This document shows positions 1-9,457 of a stretch of DNA of 64,000 nt, piece by piece (positions within the stretch are counted from its first letter, which is position 1; the number at the start of each line of letters is the position of its first letter). The notes under the pieces were generated by a model that was not told the DNA's origin, did no database searches, and saw only the letters and a program-made list of their open reading frames with translations. Source of the DNA: Alteromonas genovensis (GTDB taxonomy: Bacteria; Pseudomonadota; Gammaproteobacteria; Enterobacterales; Alteromonadaceae); the NCBI RefSeq assembly GCF_010500895.1, contig NZ_JAAAWO010000003.1, positions 62,001 through 126,000 on the forward strand. The letters are read 5' to 3'. Made by a program: the position numbers and the translations under genes.

Positions 1-1
1 C

Positions 2-679
2 CCACAGTGGGGAGCAAGTGCAAAACTACGTTCATTGCACAATAACTACTTTACGCTTCCCTTGCTGTTTATCATGATTTCTAACCACTACCCTATGACC
101 TATCAACATCAGCACAACTACCTAGTGCTTATTGCTATTATGATAGCGGCAGCGTGGATAAGACACTTCTTCAACTTACGTCATAAAGGGCAAACTAAAC
201 CAAGCATACTCATTACCGGCACTATCGCTATGCTGGCCATAACCTTGTGGGTCTCATGGCCTCAAGCTGCAGCCGTGAACCCTGCTGCAAGCTCTGGTTC
301 AAGCCCCGCTCTAAGCCATGAAAGCGCTGCTGAATTAAAGCAAACAGCGTCTATGGATACGAATGGGGCTGTTTTAAATCAAGCCGCTTCAAATACAGGC
401 AGTGACTCGTTACCTACAGCGACCGCAGCGATAAGTAACGAGCACATAGAGGGCCTAATTAATAAACACTGCGTTAGCTGTCATTCGCGTAACCCAACCG
501 ATGATATTTTTAACGTTACGCCTGTGGGGGTCATACTAGATACATGGCAAGATATAGAGCGCTATGCCCCGCAAATAGTGAGACGAACATCGGTAACAAA
601 AGATATGCCCTTTATGAATAAAACAGGCATGACTGAAAAAGAGCGCCAGGACATTGCGCGCTGGTTTGCACAGCGCTAA
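2..679 (+). CDS. puuD: Urate oxidase/hydroxylase PuuD, C-terminal part (5' end outside window)
   Basis: This is the end of a membrane-bound urate-oxidising PuuD, which oxidises urate in purine breakdown and uses a fused cytochrome c to pass electrons on. The frame is open from base 2. The first in-frame start (TTG at 35) reads as an internal Leu in a stretch typical of PuuD (LRSLHNNYFTLP), so the gene is cut by the window edge rather than starting there. A hydrophobic segment follows, then an Ala/Ser-rich linker, then a C-terminal cytochrome c domain with one haem-binding CVSCH motif and a later Met (DMPFMNKTGM) that could be the axial ligand. The family assignment rests on these conserved stretches. 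No other purine genes are visible. Confidence 0.8.
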   Translation, partial: PQWGASAKLRSLHNNYFTLPLLFIMISNHYPMTYQHQHNYLVLIAIMIAAAWIRHFFNLRHKGQTKPSILITGTIAMLAITLWVSWPQAAAVNPAASSGSSPALSHESAAELKQTASMDTNGAVLNQAASNTGSDSLPTATAAISNEHIEGLINKHCVSCHSRNPTDDIFNVTPVGVILDTWQDIERYAPQIVRRTSVTKDMPFMNKTGMTEKERQDIARWFAQR

Positions 680-698
680 CAATTTAAGAGCTAAGCAC

Positions 699-748
699 TT
701 CTTCACTACGTCAATAGCTGATAAGAACAGTGTTCACGTAGTGAAGAA
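699..748. terminator. Hairpin downstream of puuD
   Basis: A perfect 13-bp inverted repeat (TTCTTCACTACGT at 699-711, its complement at 736-748) with a 24-nt loop lies 20 bases after the puuD stop. There is no T-run, so it may be a transcript-end or mRNA-stability hairpin rather than a classical terminator. Confidence 0.4.
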
Positions 749-771
749 ATAACGTTGCTCTGGCATATTTA

Positions 772-1036
772 ATACCAGTCCGCATAGATAATTGCCCACT
801 CAGAAGGCGCTGGCAAGTTTTCTAGCAAAGCGTGGGAATGCAGGAATGGCTGTTCCCTTTCAAATTCCCAGAATGAAGCTAGGAAACTTGCCAGACCTTC
901 CCGAAGGGCGAGTTTAAAATGTCCGTACTCTTTGTTGTGTCACCTTGATGTAGAACCACTGCACCTGCGGTAACACGCCGCGATTACGAACATTTTAAGT
1001 CTCGCTGAGTGGGTAACTATTTATGCGGACGGGTAT
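772..1036. mobile_element. MITE-like non-autonomous element with 32-bp terminal inverted repeats
   Basis: The ends 772-803 and 1005-1036 are inverted repeats that match at 28 of 32 positions (outer ends ATACC.GTCCGCAT, inner ends CCCACTCAG). Inside are two more inverted pairs: 810-826 with 878-894 (16 of 17), and about 909-923 with 990-1004. The 265-bp unit carries no gene of its own. Its ends read TACC...GGTA, which would fit insertion at a TA dinucleotide, but a target duplication cannot be separated from the repeat itself. The right repeat runs into the 3' end of the neighbouring diguanylate cyclase gene. No second copy was seen in the window. Confidence 0.7.
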
Positions 1037-2318
1037 AAGACTGTTTGTTTATTTGCACGACCTCATTCCCATGGGGCTTTTTCTTTATGGTGTACATAGC
1101 GTGGTCTGCAGCATCAAGCCATTCCTGTACCGACGATAACTCGTCGCTCCACTCTTTCCAGCCTACGGTATAACGAATAGGAATAGAGATATTGTCTTGT
1201 GCTAATACTACAAACGCGAGTTCATCAATTCGGGCAAAAAAGCGTTCTACTTCCTTCTCTTTAGTGCCGTAAAGAAGCACAACGAACTCATCACCGCCAA
1301 TACGACCCATTCTGTCGGTGTCTCGTAACAATGCCTGCATTTTTTCAGAAAAAACTTGTAGCGCTTTGTCACCCACTTGGTGGCCGTAGTTATCGTTTAT
1401 TTGTTTAAACTCGTTTAAATCGATGTACACCAATGTGGAAACGTGGCGGTCTCTTTTCATCCGCTCAATTTCTTTAGAAAGTTGCTCAAATATTTCTCGG
1501 CGATTTATAAGGCCGGTTAACGGGTCGGTCTGAGACAGAAAAGCGAGTTCATTGACCGCTTGCTCTAGTGCCTGCTGCTGCTCTTTCTCTTTGGTGATAT
1601 CGTCGGCCGCCCCCAAAATGAGGGTTTGTTGTTCTTTCGAATCATAAATGAGGCTGCCTCTATCATGTAGATAACGAATTTGGCCGCTTACATCATAAAT
1701 ACGATATTGAAGCTCCCAACTTTTTAGAGGGCGCTGGTTAAATACCTCGATAACTTTGGCTTTATCATCTTCATGCACGTGGTCGATGAATGCTAACGGC
1801 TTGGCGTACAGCTCATATTCACTGCGCCCGAAAATGCTCTGATAACCATCGTTGAGATAATGCATTTTTTTAAAATCTGGGCTAGCAACCCAAATAAACG
1901 TGCGGGAAGAAAATTCATTAACAATTTTACTGAATAGCGCTTCAACCTGAAATAACTCACCCTCTATTCGCTTTTTATCATCGATGTCTTCAACAACTGA
2001 GATAAAAAAATCGGGATTATCGTTAGCATCTCTCACTAAGGAGACCGTTAACTTTCCCCATACCGCCACCCCGTCTTTTCGAAGGTATTGCTTCTCCATA
2101 GCATAACTATCGATTTTTCCAGCAAGCAGTTGCTCTAGGTTGGAAAGATCAGTGTTAAGATACTCGGCAACCGTTATTTCCTGAAACGTCATGTTTTTGA
2201 GTATATGTCGCTCGTAACCTAAAAAATCACAAAGCTTCTGGTTTACTTTGATAAAGGTTCCATGCGGACTCACATGAGCCAACCCCACAGCACAAAATTC
2301 AAAGGTTTTATCGATCAT
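1017..2318 (-). CDS. PAS-PAS-GGDEF diguanylate cyclase
   Basis: A probable c-di-GMP synthase, soluble, with no membrane segment. Two PAS sensor domains (about residues 3-115 and 130-245) precede a GGDEF domain (about 255-425). The active-site motif is intact at residues 341-345, and an RxxD product-inhibition site (RDTD) sits at the correct five-residue distance before it. The start is preceded by GAGGGA. The last residues (YTRPHK) and the stop codon are encoded by the terminal repeat of the adjacent MITE-like element, so the native C-terminus was probably replaced when the element inserted. The catalytic domain appears complete. The signal sensed by the PAS domains is unknown. Confidence 0.93.
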   Translation of the reverse strand: MIDKTFEFCAVGLAHVSPHGTFIKVNQKLCDFLGYERHILKNMTFQEITVAEYLNTDLSNLEQLLAGKIDSYAMEKQYLRKDGVAVWGKLTVSLVRDANDNPDFFISVVEDIDDKKRIEGELFQVEALFSKIVNEFSSRTFIWVASPDFKKMHYLNDGYQSIFGRSEYELYAKPLAFIDHVHEDDKAKVIEVFNQRPLKSWELQYRIYDVSGQIRYLHDRGSLIYDSKEQQTLILGAADDITKEKEQQQALEQAVNELAFLSQTDPLTGLINRREIFEQLSKEIERMKRDRHVSTLVYIDLNEFKQINDNYGHQVGDKALQVFSEKMQALLRDTDRMGRIGGDEFVVLLYGTKEKEVERFFARIDELAFVVLAQDNISIPIRYTVGWKEWSDELSSVQEWLDAADHAMYTIKKKPHGNEVVQINKQSYTRPHK

Positions 2319-2628
2319 GAGATTCCCTCACTATAAAAAAATGCATTCCTTGCCCTCTAGTGTTAGCTTTTTTTAATTGGCTTTATTGAAATTGACTACT
2401 CATAAATTAGCTATGTACAGATAGCTTTGTAAAAATATCGCTATGAAAATAGCCCATTATGAATATATTAAGGTAAACTTTTGCCCTTGTTAAACTTTAG
2501 TCTAAATTAGCAATTTTGTGGGCAGTATAGAAAATATATTAATTGGCTTGCTTTAGTAACCTGCTTGATGAGTCCGCTCAAGTTGCCGGTTTACGTGGCC
2601 GACTTTTTTGGAGCACAGGAATGAGTAA
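2319..2628. other. Divergent intergenic region
   Basis: A 310-base AT-rich spacer between the leftward diguanylate cyclase and the rightward oxidoreductase-antiporter pair. It must hold promoters for both. I see no convincing -35/-10 pair, riboswitch or small gene. Confidence 0.4.
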
Positions 2629-3276
2629 ATGAAAAATGATAGTTATCCAACATCAGCCTTAGCGAATTACACTAAACGTATTCTTGTGCTGTTTGCTCAT
2701 CCTGTACCCCAGCAATCTGAAGTCAACATTTTCTTATTTGAAGACGCGCAGCAGTTACCAAACGTAACGGCCGTTGATGTTTATGCCGAATATCCCGACT
2801 TTAATATCAACGTGATTAAAGAGCAGGAGCGTCTGGTAAATCATGATGTCATTATTTTTCAGTACCCACTGTACTGGTATTCCACACCATCTATATTAAA
2901 GGAGTATCAAGACTTGGTGCTTGAATACGGTTTTGCTTATGGTAAGGGTGGTACTGCATTAAAAGATAAACTCTTTTTTTGTGCCATCAGCGCCGGAGGA
3001 AAAGAAGAAGCCTATCAAACCGATGGATTCAATCATTTTACTATACGTCAGCTGCTGCAACCTCTCGAACAAATGGCGAGTATTACCAATATGACTTATC
3101 TAGCGCCCTTTGCGCTTTTTGGCTCTCGGTCCGCATCTCGAGAGGACAGAATATCGACGCACAGGGAAAAGTGGACAACACTGTTAAATGCCCTTGCTAC
3201 AGAACACATTAATTTGGACCGAGCAAAAAATATAGAAAATCTCGCTAATCTAACCATAAGTGGGGCTAATGAATAA
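2629..3276 (+). CDS. KefF/KefG-like NAD(P)H oxidoreductase
   Basis: A flavodoxin-2 fold (NQO/KefF-type) oxidoreductase, 215 residues. In characterised relatives this cytoplasmic protein binds the KefC/KefB antiporter and is needed for full activity. Visible features are the N-terminal strand and turn ILVLFAHP (residues ~18-25), the FQYPLYWYS.P flavin-binding segment (~88-97) and the ISAGG loop (~121-125). It is slightly longer than E. coli KefF (176 residues), with an N-terminal extension. The stop codon is followed directly by the ATG of the antiporter gene with no spacer, so the two genes are surely co-transcribed and probably translationally coupled. KefF and KefG cannot be told apart by eye. 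Confidence 0.87.
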   Translation: MKNDSYPTSALANYTKRILVLFAHPVPQQSEVNIFLFEDAQQLPNVTAVDVYAEYPDFNINVIKEQERLVNHDVIIFQYPLYWYSTPSILKEYQDLVLEYGFAYGKGGTALKDKLFFCAISAGGKEEAYQTDGFNHFTIRQLLQPLEQMASITNMTYLAPFALFGSRSASREDRISTHREKWTTLLNALATEHINLDRAKNIENLANLTISGANE

Positions 3277-5286
3277 ATGACCGCCTACTTTCTTTATATT
3301 TTCATTTATTTGGCTGCCGCCGTTATCGCTGTCCCTATAGCAAAGCGTCTGGGGTTAGGCAGTGTATTAGGTTATTTAATAGCCGGGCTCATTATCGGAC
3401 CCACACTAGGGTTGGTAGGCGATGAAACCACTACCATTCAGCATTTTGCCGAATTCGGTGTCGTTATGATGCTATTTCTTGTCGGGTTAGAGCTTGAGCC
3501 TAAATCGCTGTGGGCAATGAAGTCTCGGCTTATCGGACTTGGCGGCCTTCAGTTAGGTATCACTACGGCGCTTATTACCATTATTGCCATGCTGTTTGAA
3601 CAACCCTTTAGTATTTCCCTTACCATAGGTCTCATTTTTGCCCTGTCATCCACCGCTATTGTCTTACAGACGTTTCAAGAAAAGGGATTGCAAAAAACCG
3701 AAGGTGGGAAAGGCGCCTTTTCCGTTTTGCTATTTCAAGATATTGCTGTAATTCCCATGCTGGCGCTTATTCCTTTACTAGCGCTGCCGGAATTAGTTGC
3801 CAGTGCGGCAGATGCTTCCGGTGATGCCACGCACTCAGACAGCTTTAATCTTGTGAGTGAATTAGCACCTTGGGCATATGGCTTAGTTATTATTGGCTCG
3901 GTGGCTTTTGTGACCGTAGGGGGCCATTACCTTAGCCGTCCGTTATTTAAGTTCGTTTCCTCATCGGGTTTGCGGGAGATATTTACTGCAACAGCGTTAA
4001 TGCTTGTTATCGGTATTGCAGCGTTGATGGGCTTGGTGGGGTTATCGCCAGCCTTAGGAGCCTTTTTGGCCGGTGTAGTACTGGCTAATAGCGAGTTTCG
4101 CCACGAGTTAGAGGCCAATATCGAGCCTTTCAAAGGGCTGCTTCTTGGTTTGTTTTTTATTACCGTAGGCGCTGGCATTAATTTTTCGGTGTTAGCATCA
4201 AATACCCTGTTAATTATTGCACTAACCTTATCGGTGATTGTTTTAAAAGCAGCAGTACTGTTTGCCATCTCGCTTATATTTACTTTTAAAGGCAGCAGCA
4301 AATGGCTGCTAACACTTAGCCTAGCTCAAGCCGGTGAGTTTGGCTTTGTACTCCTTAGTTTTGCATCTCAAAACTACGTGTTACCACAAGATATTATTGC
4401 TATTTTATCTCTAGTGGTGGCCCTTTCCATGTTCTTAACGCCGGGGTTATTTATCTTCTTTGACAAAGTCATTCTCCCTCGTTATCAACGTCGGGGGACG
4501 CAAAATAAAGAAGACACCATAGATGATAAAGGCACCGTGATCATTGCAGGCATTGGTCGCTTCGGGCAAATCATCAATCGACTGCTCGTGGCAAATGATG
4601 TTCACACCGTGGTATTAGATATACGTGCCGAGCAGGTAGAACTTATTCGTAAGATAGGTACAAAAGCGTATTTCGGGGATGCCTCGAAACCGGATATCTT
4701 ACACACTGCGGGGGCAGAAGACGCCTCGCTGCTCATTGTTGCTATTGATAATAGAGAAACCGCAGCAGAGATGGTGAAATATGCAAAGCACGCTTACCCC
4801 AATATGCAAATTTTAGCTCGGGCTTTTGACCGTGGTCACGGCTACCGATTACGTCAGTTAGGTGCACACTACGTGGTATCTGAAACTTACCACTCAGCGC
4901 TTGAAATGGGGGCCCATGCACTTCGCTCTCTTCACTCTCACCCGTTTCAGGTTGAGCGACAAAAAATGGCCTATAAAGATATTGAAGATCAGCAAAATGA
5001 CGTGCTTTACAATGCATGGCTTGATGATGCCAGCGGCGAACGTATTGACAATAATTACCTTAAGCTTTTTGTTGAGCTAGAATCTTTGATAGGTGAAGCC
5101 CTAAATACTGGCCTTCACGATACGCATTCAAAAATGAAAGGGTGGACACCACCGCCCAAAGATCATGCCGATTCATTCTCTAGTGCAGAAGCAGCCTCAG
5201 ATGTGGATAAGAAGCTAGCTGGGGGTATTGATAGAAAGCTCAGAGAAAGCGATGCAGAGAAGCACCCCGAGGTAAAAGGTGACTGA
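3277..5286 (+). CDS. KefB/KefC-type glutathione-gated K+/H+ antiporter
   Basis: A monovalent cation:proton antiporter-2 family protein, 669 residues. About a dozen membrane helices (residues ~1-395) form the Na+/H+-exchanger fold, followed by a cytoplasmic TrkA-N/RCK nucleotide-binding domain beginning near residue 419 (GIGRFG) and a charged C-terminal tail. The gating-loop signature IEPFKGLLLGLFF is present. In this loop E. coli KefC has Asp264, while the equivalent residue here is Asn281. Pairing with the KefF-like gene immediately upstream supports a role in potassium efflux and cytoplasmic acidification during electrophile stress. KefB and KefC are not separable by eye. Confidence 0.92.
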   Translation: MTAYFLYIFIYLAAAVIAVPIAKRLGLGSVLGYLIAGLIIGPTLGLVGDETTTIQHFAEFGVVMMLFLVGLELEPKSLWAMKSRLIGLGGLQLGITTALITIIAMLFEQPFSISLTIGLIFALSSTAIVLQTFQEKGLQKTEGGKGAFSVLLFQDIAVIPMLALIPLLALPELVASAADASGDATHSDSFNLVSELAPWAYGLVIIGSVAFVTVGGHYLSRPLFKFVSSSGLREIFTATALMLVIGIAALMGLVGLSPALGAFLAGVVLANSEFRHELEANIEPFKGLLLGLFFITVGAGINFSVLASNTLLIIALTLSVIVLKAAVLFAISLIFTFKGSSKWLLTLSLAQAGEFGFVLLSFASQNYVLPQDIIAILSLVVALSMFLTPGLFIFFDKVILPRYQRRGTQNKEDTIDDKGTVIIAGIGRFGQIINRLLVANDVHTVVLDIRAEQVELIRKIGTKAYFGDASKPDILHTAGAEDASLLIVAIDNRETAAEMVKYAKHAYPNMQILARAFDRGHGYRLRQLGAHYVVSETYHSALEMGAHALRSLHSHPFQVERQKMAYKDIEDQQNDVLYNAWLDDASGERIDNNYLKLFVELESLIGEALNTGLHDTHSKMKGWTPPPKDHADSFSSAEAASDVDKKLAGGIDRKLRESDAEKHPEVKGD

Positions 5287-5593
5287 TTTAATAGGTTCGC
5301 ACGCTCCCCGGAAACAACAGGTGACAGTAAACAACAGATGACAGTCACTCTTTTGCGTTTAACTGCTGAACAATAAATACACTACCTGATGGGGCTTCTT
5401 ACTGATATCATGCTAATATAATCAAAGAGATATGCGGTCTTTTTAATACAAGGCTACAGTTAATAGCTGGTAGTCCGCGGTTAACAATCCTGATGGTAGT
5501 GAACGATTCGAGCCATGGAGCGTCGAGCACCGAATAAGCTTCTATCCAAATATGCGGTGGGGCTGATAAGCAATAGGGAGTGCACAAAATAAA
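5287..5593. other. Intergenic region before the GGDEF/EAL receptor gene
   Basis: A 307-base spacer. It contains two nearby TGACAGT copies (about 5321-5345) and an AT-rich stretch (about 5400-5460) that may hold the promoter of the next gene. There is no c-di-GMP riboswitch consensus, tRNA or small gene that I can support. Confidence 0.35.
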
Positions 5594-7561
5594 ATGAAAT
5601 TATCTACTCAAATTAATTTGGGCCTTTTCTTTATTATACTGTTGGCCGGGGTTGGCGCAGGATCAATTGAGGTATATCAAACCAAAACTCATGTTGAGCG
5701 CTCTGCAAATGCCTTAGCAGAAAAAACAGTATCACAAATTGCTGGCCAGCTGTCCGCGTTACTTTCACGACAGAGTCCTCAGCAGCGCTCTGAGATAGAT
5801 GAAAATCAACTTTCTGAAGACAGTTTAGTATCATCTATTTTAACTACTGCATTAACCAACGATAAACTCTCCACTATTAGCATAGAGAACACTGACGGTA
5901 TTGAGCTGGTTAAAAAAGAAAGCGCAAGTGAGTCATCTTCAAAAAGCATATTATCCAATGTTATCGAACTCTCTGTGGCACAGACACAAGCAGTTATTGG
6001 CTCAACGTCAACGGTTATTAAAGTAACGAGCAGCCCTAAAACGCACTACCATTTTCTGTGGCAACAGCTACTTAAAATTGCGGTTTTTTGCGTAGCGGTT
6101 TATCTGCTCTCGGTAATCGCTGTTATGGTTATAGCAAACTTTGCCACTCGCCCTTTGAGTAAAGTTGCTAAGAAGCTAAATGAAATACAGAACAACGATT
6201 TCACGCCATCTTCAATAAAATCTGCCACCGCTGACTTTCGCTATCTTGTCAGTGCGGCCAACAATCTGTCCCTAGCATTAGAAAGTAAGTTTCAAGAATT
6301 GACCCGCCAAGCAGAGCAGTTCAAATCTGTGGCCAGTAGGGACACGCTGACTAAAATCGCTAATAGAAATGCTTTCGACAGGCATATGAAGGCCCTAATT
6401 GGTGGTATTTCTGGCCCGAAAGAGCATTCACTGACACTTGTAAGGCTAGCTCAGCTTACCACTATTAATCATAAGCTTGGCATGTTGGCGGGCGACAATT
6501 ATGTGTGTGGTGTTGCAGATGTTTTAAAGAAAGCCGGTCAAGATAATTTTAACGGAGCTTTTGTTTTTAGAATTTCGGGCGGCGACTTTGCCATTATTAG
6601 TGAGGTGCAACCCAACGACGTGCACGAAGAGAACTTGGCATTGATAAGTAAAAGCTTTACTACCATCAACCCGCTTCGCGACGGCAACAAAGCCGCATGG
6701 ATTGGTGTAGCACGATTTACTAATAGTATGTCGATGAAAGAAATTATGGAAAGTGCAGACAGCGCTCTCATGGCCGCAACAAAAAGGCCTCAGGGATGGC
6801 AATTTGCGTCAGATATCGCGCAAGTTCACAGCAATTCGCAATGGCGTCAACGCCTTGAATATGTAGTTTCACAGCAGTACGCCGACATATTGATTCAGCC
6901 GGTTATGAACTTAGAACGCAATACCCCTTCGTACTACGAAACATTTGCTCGCTTCAAAGACAAGCAGACTAACGACGTTATTCCAATGTCACAGCTTATT
7001 CCAGCCTCTGAACGCCTCGACCTTATCCCTCAGGTAGATAAACTGGTAACCAGTATTGTATTTAAAAAGCTAAAAGTAACGTCACACCAAGTTGCTATTA
7101 ATATTTCAAATGCCTCCATAGCAAATACAGAATTTCGAGAATGGCTAATACAGCAGCTATCTGAACATGAAGCCCTGTGCCACCGAATTATTTTCGAAAT
7201 TCAAGATGCGGCCCTTATTCATTATAACGAAGAAGCCATTTCATTTTGTAAGCGGGTAACGCAGTTGGGCTGTCGCATCACCGTTGAGCATTTTGGTGAC
7301 AACTTTGCTTCGTTATCTGGGTTACGAGCAATTCAGCCTGCATATGTAAAATTATCAGGTCGTCTTACCGAAAGTATTCACACCAACAAAGACAACCAGC
7401 TTTTCGTGAGCAGCCTCTTAAATATTGCTCGTAGCTTGAACATAAAAGTTATTGCAGAGAAAGTTGAAAATGAGGCCGAATCGGTGGCATTGAATAACTT
7501 AGATATTATTCATCAGCAGGGCTATTACTTTTCTAAACCCGCCCTTTGGACTGTCTACTAG
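5594..7561 (+). CDS. Membrane LapD/CsrD-like protein with degenerate GGDEF and EAL domains
   Basis: Probably a c-di-GMP receptor or regulator rather than an enzyme. The order is TM1 (residues ~7-25), a periplasmic region of ~125 residues, TM2 (~155-180), HAMP-like linker, GGDEF and EAL. The cyclase motif is SGGDF (328-332) instead of GGDEF. The EAL motif is E449-T-F, and the metal-binding DDFG is EHFG (565-568), so both activities should be lost. This architecture is shared by LapD (an inside-out signalling receptor) and CsrD (a regulator of sRNA decay). No lapG or lapA neighbour is present to decide between them. It is convergent with the next gene, the two stops being 11 bases apart. Confidence 0.85.
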   Translation: MKLSTQINLGLFFIILLAGVGAGSIEVYQTKTHVERSANALAEKTVSQIAGQLSALLSRQSPQQRSEIDENQLSEDSLVSSILTTALTNDKLSTISIENTDGIELVKKESASESSSKSILSNVIELSVAQTQAVIGSTSTVIKVTSSPKTHYHFLWQQLLKIAVFCVAVYLLSVIAVMVIANFATRPLSKVAKKLNEIQNNDFTPSSIKSATADFRYLVSAANNLSLALESKFQELTRQAEQFKSVASRDTLTKIANRNAFDRHMKALIGGISGPKEHSLTLVRLAQLTTINHKLGMLAGDNYVCGVADVLKKAGQDNFNGAFVFRISGGDFAIISEVQPNDVHEENLALISKSFTTINPLRDGNKAAWIGVARFTNSMSMKEIMESADSALMAATKRPQGWQFASDIAQVHSNSQWRQRLEYVVSQQYADILIQPVMNLERNTPSYYETFARFKDKQTNDVIPMSQLIPASERLDLIPQVDKLVTSIVFKKLKVTSHQVAINISNASIANTEFREWLIQQLSEHEALCHRIIFEIQDAALIHYNEEAISFCKRVTQLGCRITVEHFGDNFASLSGLRAIQPAYVKLSGRLTESIHTNKDNQLFVSSLLNIARSLNIKVIAEKVENEAESVALNNLDIIHQQGYYFSKPALWTVY

Positions 7562-7572
7562 CGCTTGTAGAC

Positions 7573-9294
7573 CTATTGTTGGCACTCTAGCCGCTTTTGG
7601 ATAACAGAAGCGGCAAGTGGTTTGGCAAATAGGTAGCCTTGGGCGCATTCCGCCCCAAGGCGCTGACAGTAGGTAAGTTGAGTTTGTGTTTCTATGCCCT
7701 CGACAACAATTTTAAGATTGAGCTTGTGTCCCAAATGTACGATAGCCTCCATCAATGCACCGTCGTAATCACTCTCAGGCGCATTTTCGAGAAAACTGCG
7801 ATCAATTTTTAAGTGGCTCACAGGAAAACGCTTTAGGTAGCTCAACGAAGAATAACCCGTTCCAAAATCGTCGATAGACACCTCTACACCCATTGCACGC
7901 TGCTTTTGCAAGCCTAACAATACTTGTTCATCTGATTTTATTAGCATATTTTCAGTAAGTTCAAGTCCAATGGCTTCAGGGGGTAAAGCATACTTTTCAC
8001 GGCATCGGGCTAGACGCTCAAAAAAACCATCTTGCTCTAACTCTCTGCCCGACACATTAATGTGAATACAAATCTCAATACCTATATTGCGCCACGCTCG
8101 TGCTTGTTCACAGGCTTTCTCCATTACCCAAGAGCCAATAGAGATAATTAAATCTGTACGCTCGGCAATAGGGATGAATATATCTGGTGGCACGCTGTGT
8201 TCAGTAATCTCAGGAGTCCAGCGAAGCAGCGCTTCACAGGAAATGATATTGCCACTTCTCAAGTCTACCTGTGGCTGGTAGAGCAACGTAAACTCATTGT
8301 TTTCCAGAGATACTCTCAATCGAGATGCGATGTTTCTTTGTTGATGCAGCAGCACACTTAAGTCGTTACTGAAGATGCTGTAGCGGTTTCTCCCCTGCTC
8401 TTTTGCTTCGTACATAGCCGCATCGGCATTTTTAAGTAATGTATCAACCTCTGTACCGTCATTAGGAAAAAGGCACACACCGACGCTGGACGTAACAAAC
8501 ACGTTTTCTGTCCCCAAAGAAAAGCTTTCTTTGCAGCAATCAACTATTTCTTCAGCCAAATCCTCTAACGATTTATTATCGTCAATATCGTCGATAAGCA
8601 CGACAAATTCATCACCACCAAAACGGGCCAAGAAAGACGTTTCACCCACACATTTTATGAGTCTATCGGCAAAGGATCGCAGCAGCTTGTCGCCCCACGT
8701 ATGGCCTAAGGTATCGTTGATATCTTTAAACATATCGAGGTCGATAAAAAAGACTGCCAATGATGTTGAATCACGCTCGGCTTTTTCGACTCGTTCTTTT
8801 AATGCCATCTCAAGACAGCGTCTATTAGGAAGACCTGTGAGTAAGTCAGTTGTGGCAAGTTTTTCTAGCTCGCAGCGTATGGCGTGCTGTTCGCTTAAAT
8901 CAATATCAACGCAATACATCTCGGGTGAATCGGTGTGTTCACTGAGCATAACGTGGGATGAGAAAACATAAACGGTGTCGCCGCTTTTGCGTTGAAGTGC
9001 AAGTTCACCGCTTGGAATAGAAACGCCTTCTGACAGCCATTTCTCATGAGCGGATACCACTTCGTCTCGCATCAATGCGGGGATAATAAGATCTTCAAGA
9101 CACTTTCCAAGCGCCTCTTCTTGAGTGTAACCATAAATATCTTCGCTAGACGCATTCCAATAAATAACACGCCGCTCTTTGTCGTAGCCTTGAACCGATA
9201 CTTTAGGTAACGCACTAATGAGCTTAAGGAAACGAGCCTCAGCAGATGCGCAGTCTGTGCCTAATGTATTTACGTGGTTTTTATTCAAAGCCAT
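7573..9294 (-). CDS. PAS-GGDEF-EAL c-di-GMP enzyme
   Basis: A soluble dual-domain c-di-GMP protein of 573 residues. A PAS/PAC domain (~residues 20-140) precedes a GGDEF domain with an intact motif (226-230) but no RxxD inhibition site (GETS at that position), then an EAL domain whose catalytic residues all appear present: E354-A-L, the DDFGTGYSS segment, LKIDRSF and VEGIET. It may therefore synthesise, degrade, or use GTP-bound GGDEF to activate the EAL domain. The start has a strong GAGGAAG site. It lies convergent to the degenerate GGDEF/EAL receptor gene. Confidence 0.94.
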   Translation of the reverse strand: MALNKNHVNTLGTDCASAEARFLKLISALPKVSVQGYDKERRVIYWNASSEDIYGYTQEEALGKCLEDLIIPALMRDEVVSAHEKWLSEGVSIPSGELALQRKSGDTVYVFSSHVMLSEHTDSPEMYCVDIDLSEQHAIRCELEKLATTDLLTGLPNRRCLEMALKERVEKAERDSTSLAVFFIDLDMFKDINDTLGHTWGDKLLRSFADRLIKCVGETSFLARFGGDEFVVLIDDIDDNKSLEDLAEEIVDCCKESFSLGTENVFVTSSVGVCLFPNDGTEVDTLLKNADAAMYEAKEQGRNRYSIFSNDLSVLLHQQRNIASRLRVSLENNEFTLLYQPQVDLRSGNIISCEALLRWTPEITEHSVPPDIFIPIAERTDLIISIGSWVMEKACEQARAWRNIGIEICIHINVSGRELEQDGFFERLARCREKYALPPEAIGLELTENMLIKSDEQVLLGLQKQRAMGVEVSIDDFGTGYSSLSYLKRFPVSHLKIDRSFLENAPESDYDGALMEAIVHLGHKLNLKIVVEGIETQTQLTYCQRLGAECAQGYLFAKPLAASVIQKRLECQQ

Positions 9295-9421
9295 TCTACT
9301 TCCTCATGATTAGCCAAACCTTGTCGATAAGCAGTTTACCTTGTCGAGGGCGTATTAATCGAAAATCAGCTCTAATTTAAGTGTAGTTGAAAAAATATAA
9401 TTGTCTTAGTAGTGCAACATT

Positions 9422-9442
9422 AACGCGGGCTACACCCGCGTT
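9422..9442 (-). terminator. Hairpin after the M20 amidohydrolase gene
   Basis: The arms AACGCGGG and CCCGCGTT (8 bp, GC-rich) enclose a 5-nt loop just beyond the stop of the leftward M20 gene. No T-run follows, so terminator function is only likely. Confidence 0.4.
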
Positions 9443-9457
9443 AAAAACAATATTGTT

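Noticed and set aside
5287-5593. c-di-GMP riboswitch upstream of the GGDEF/EAL receptor
   Set aside because: The conserved GEMM core sequences are not present.
8531-8971. Rightward open frame of 146 codons inside the PAS-GGDEF-EAL gene
   Set aside because: Antisense to the intact GGDEF domain; Ser-rich shadow without start signal.
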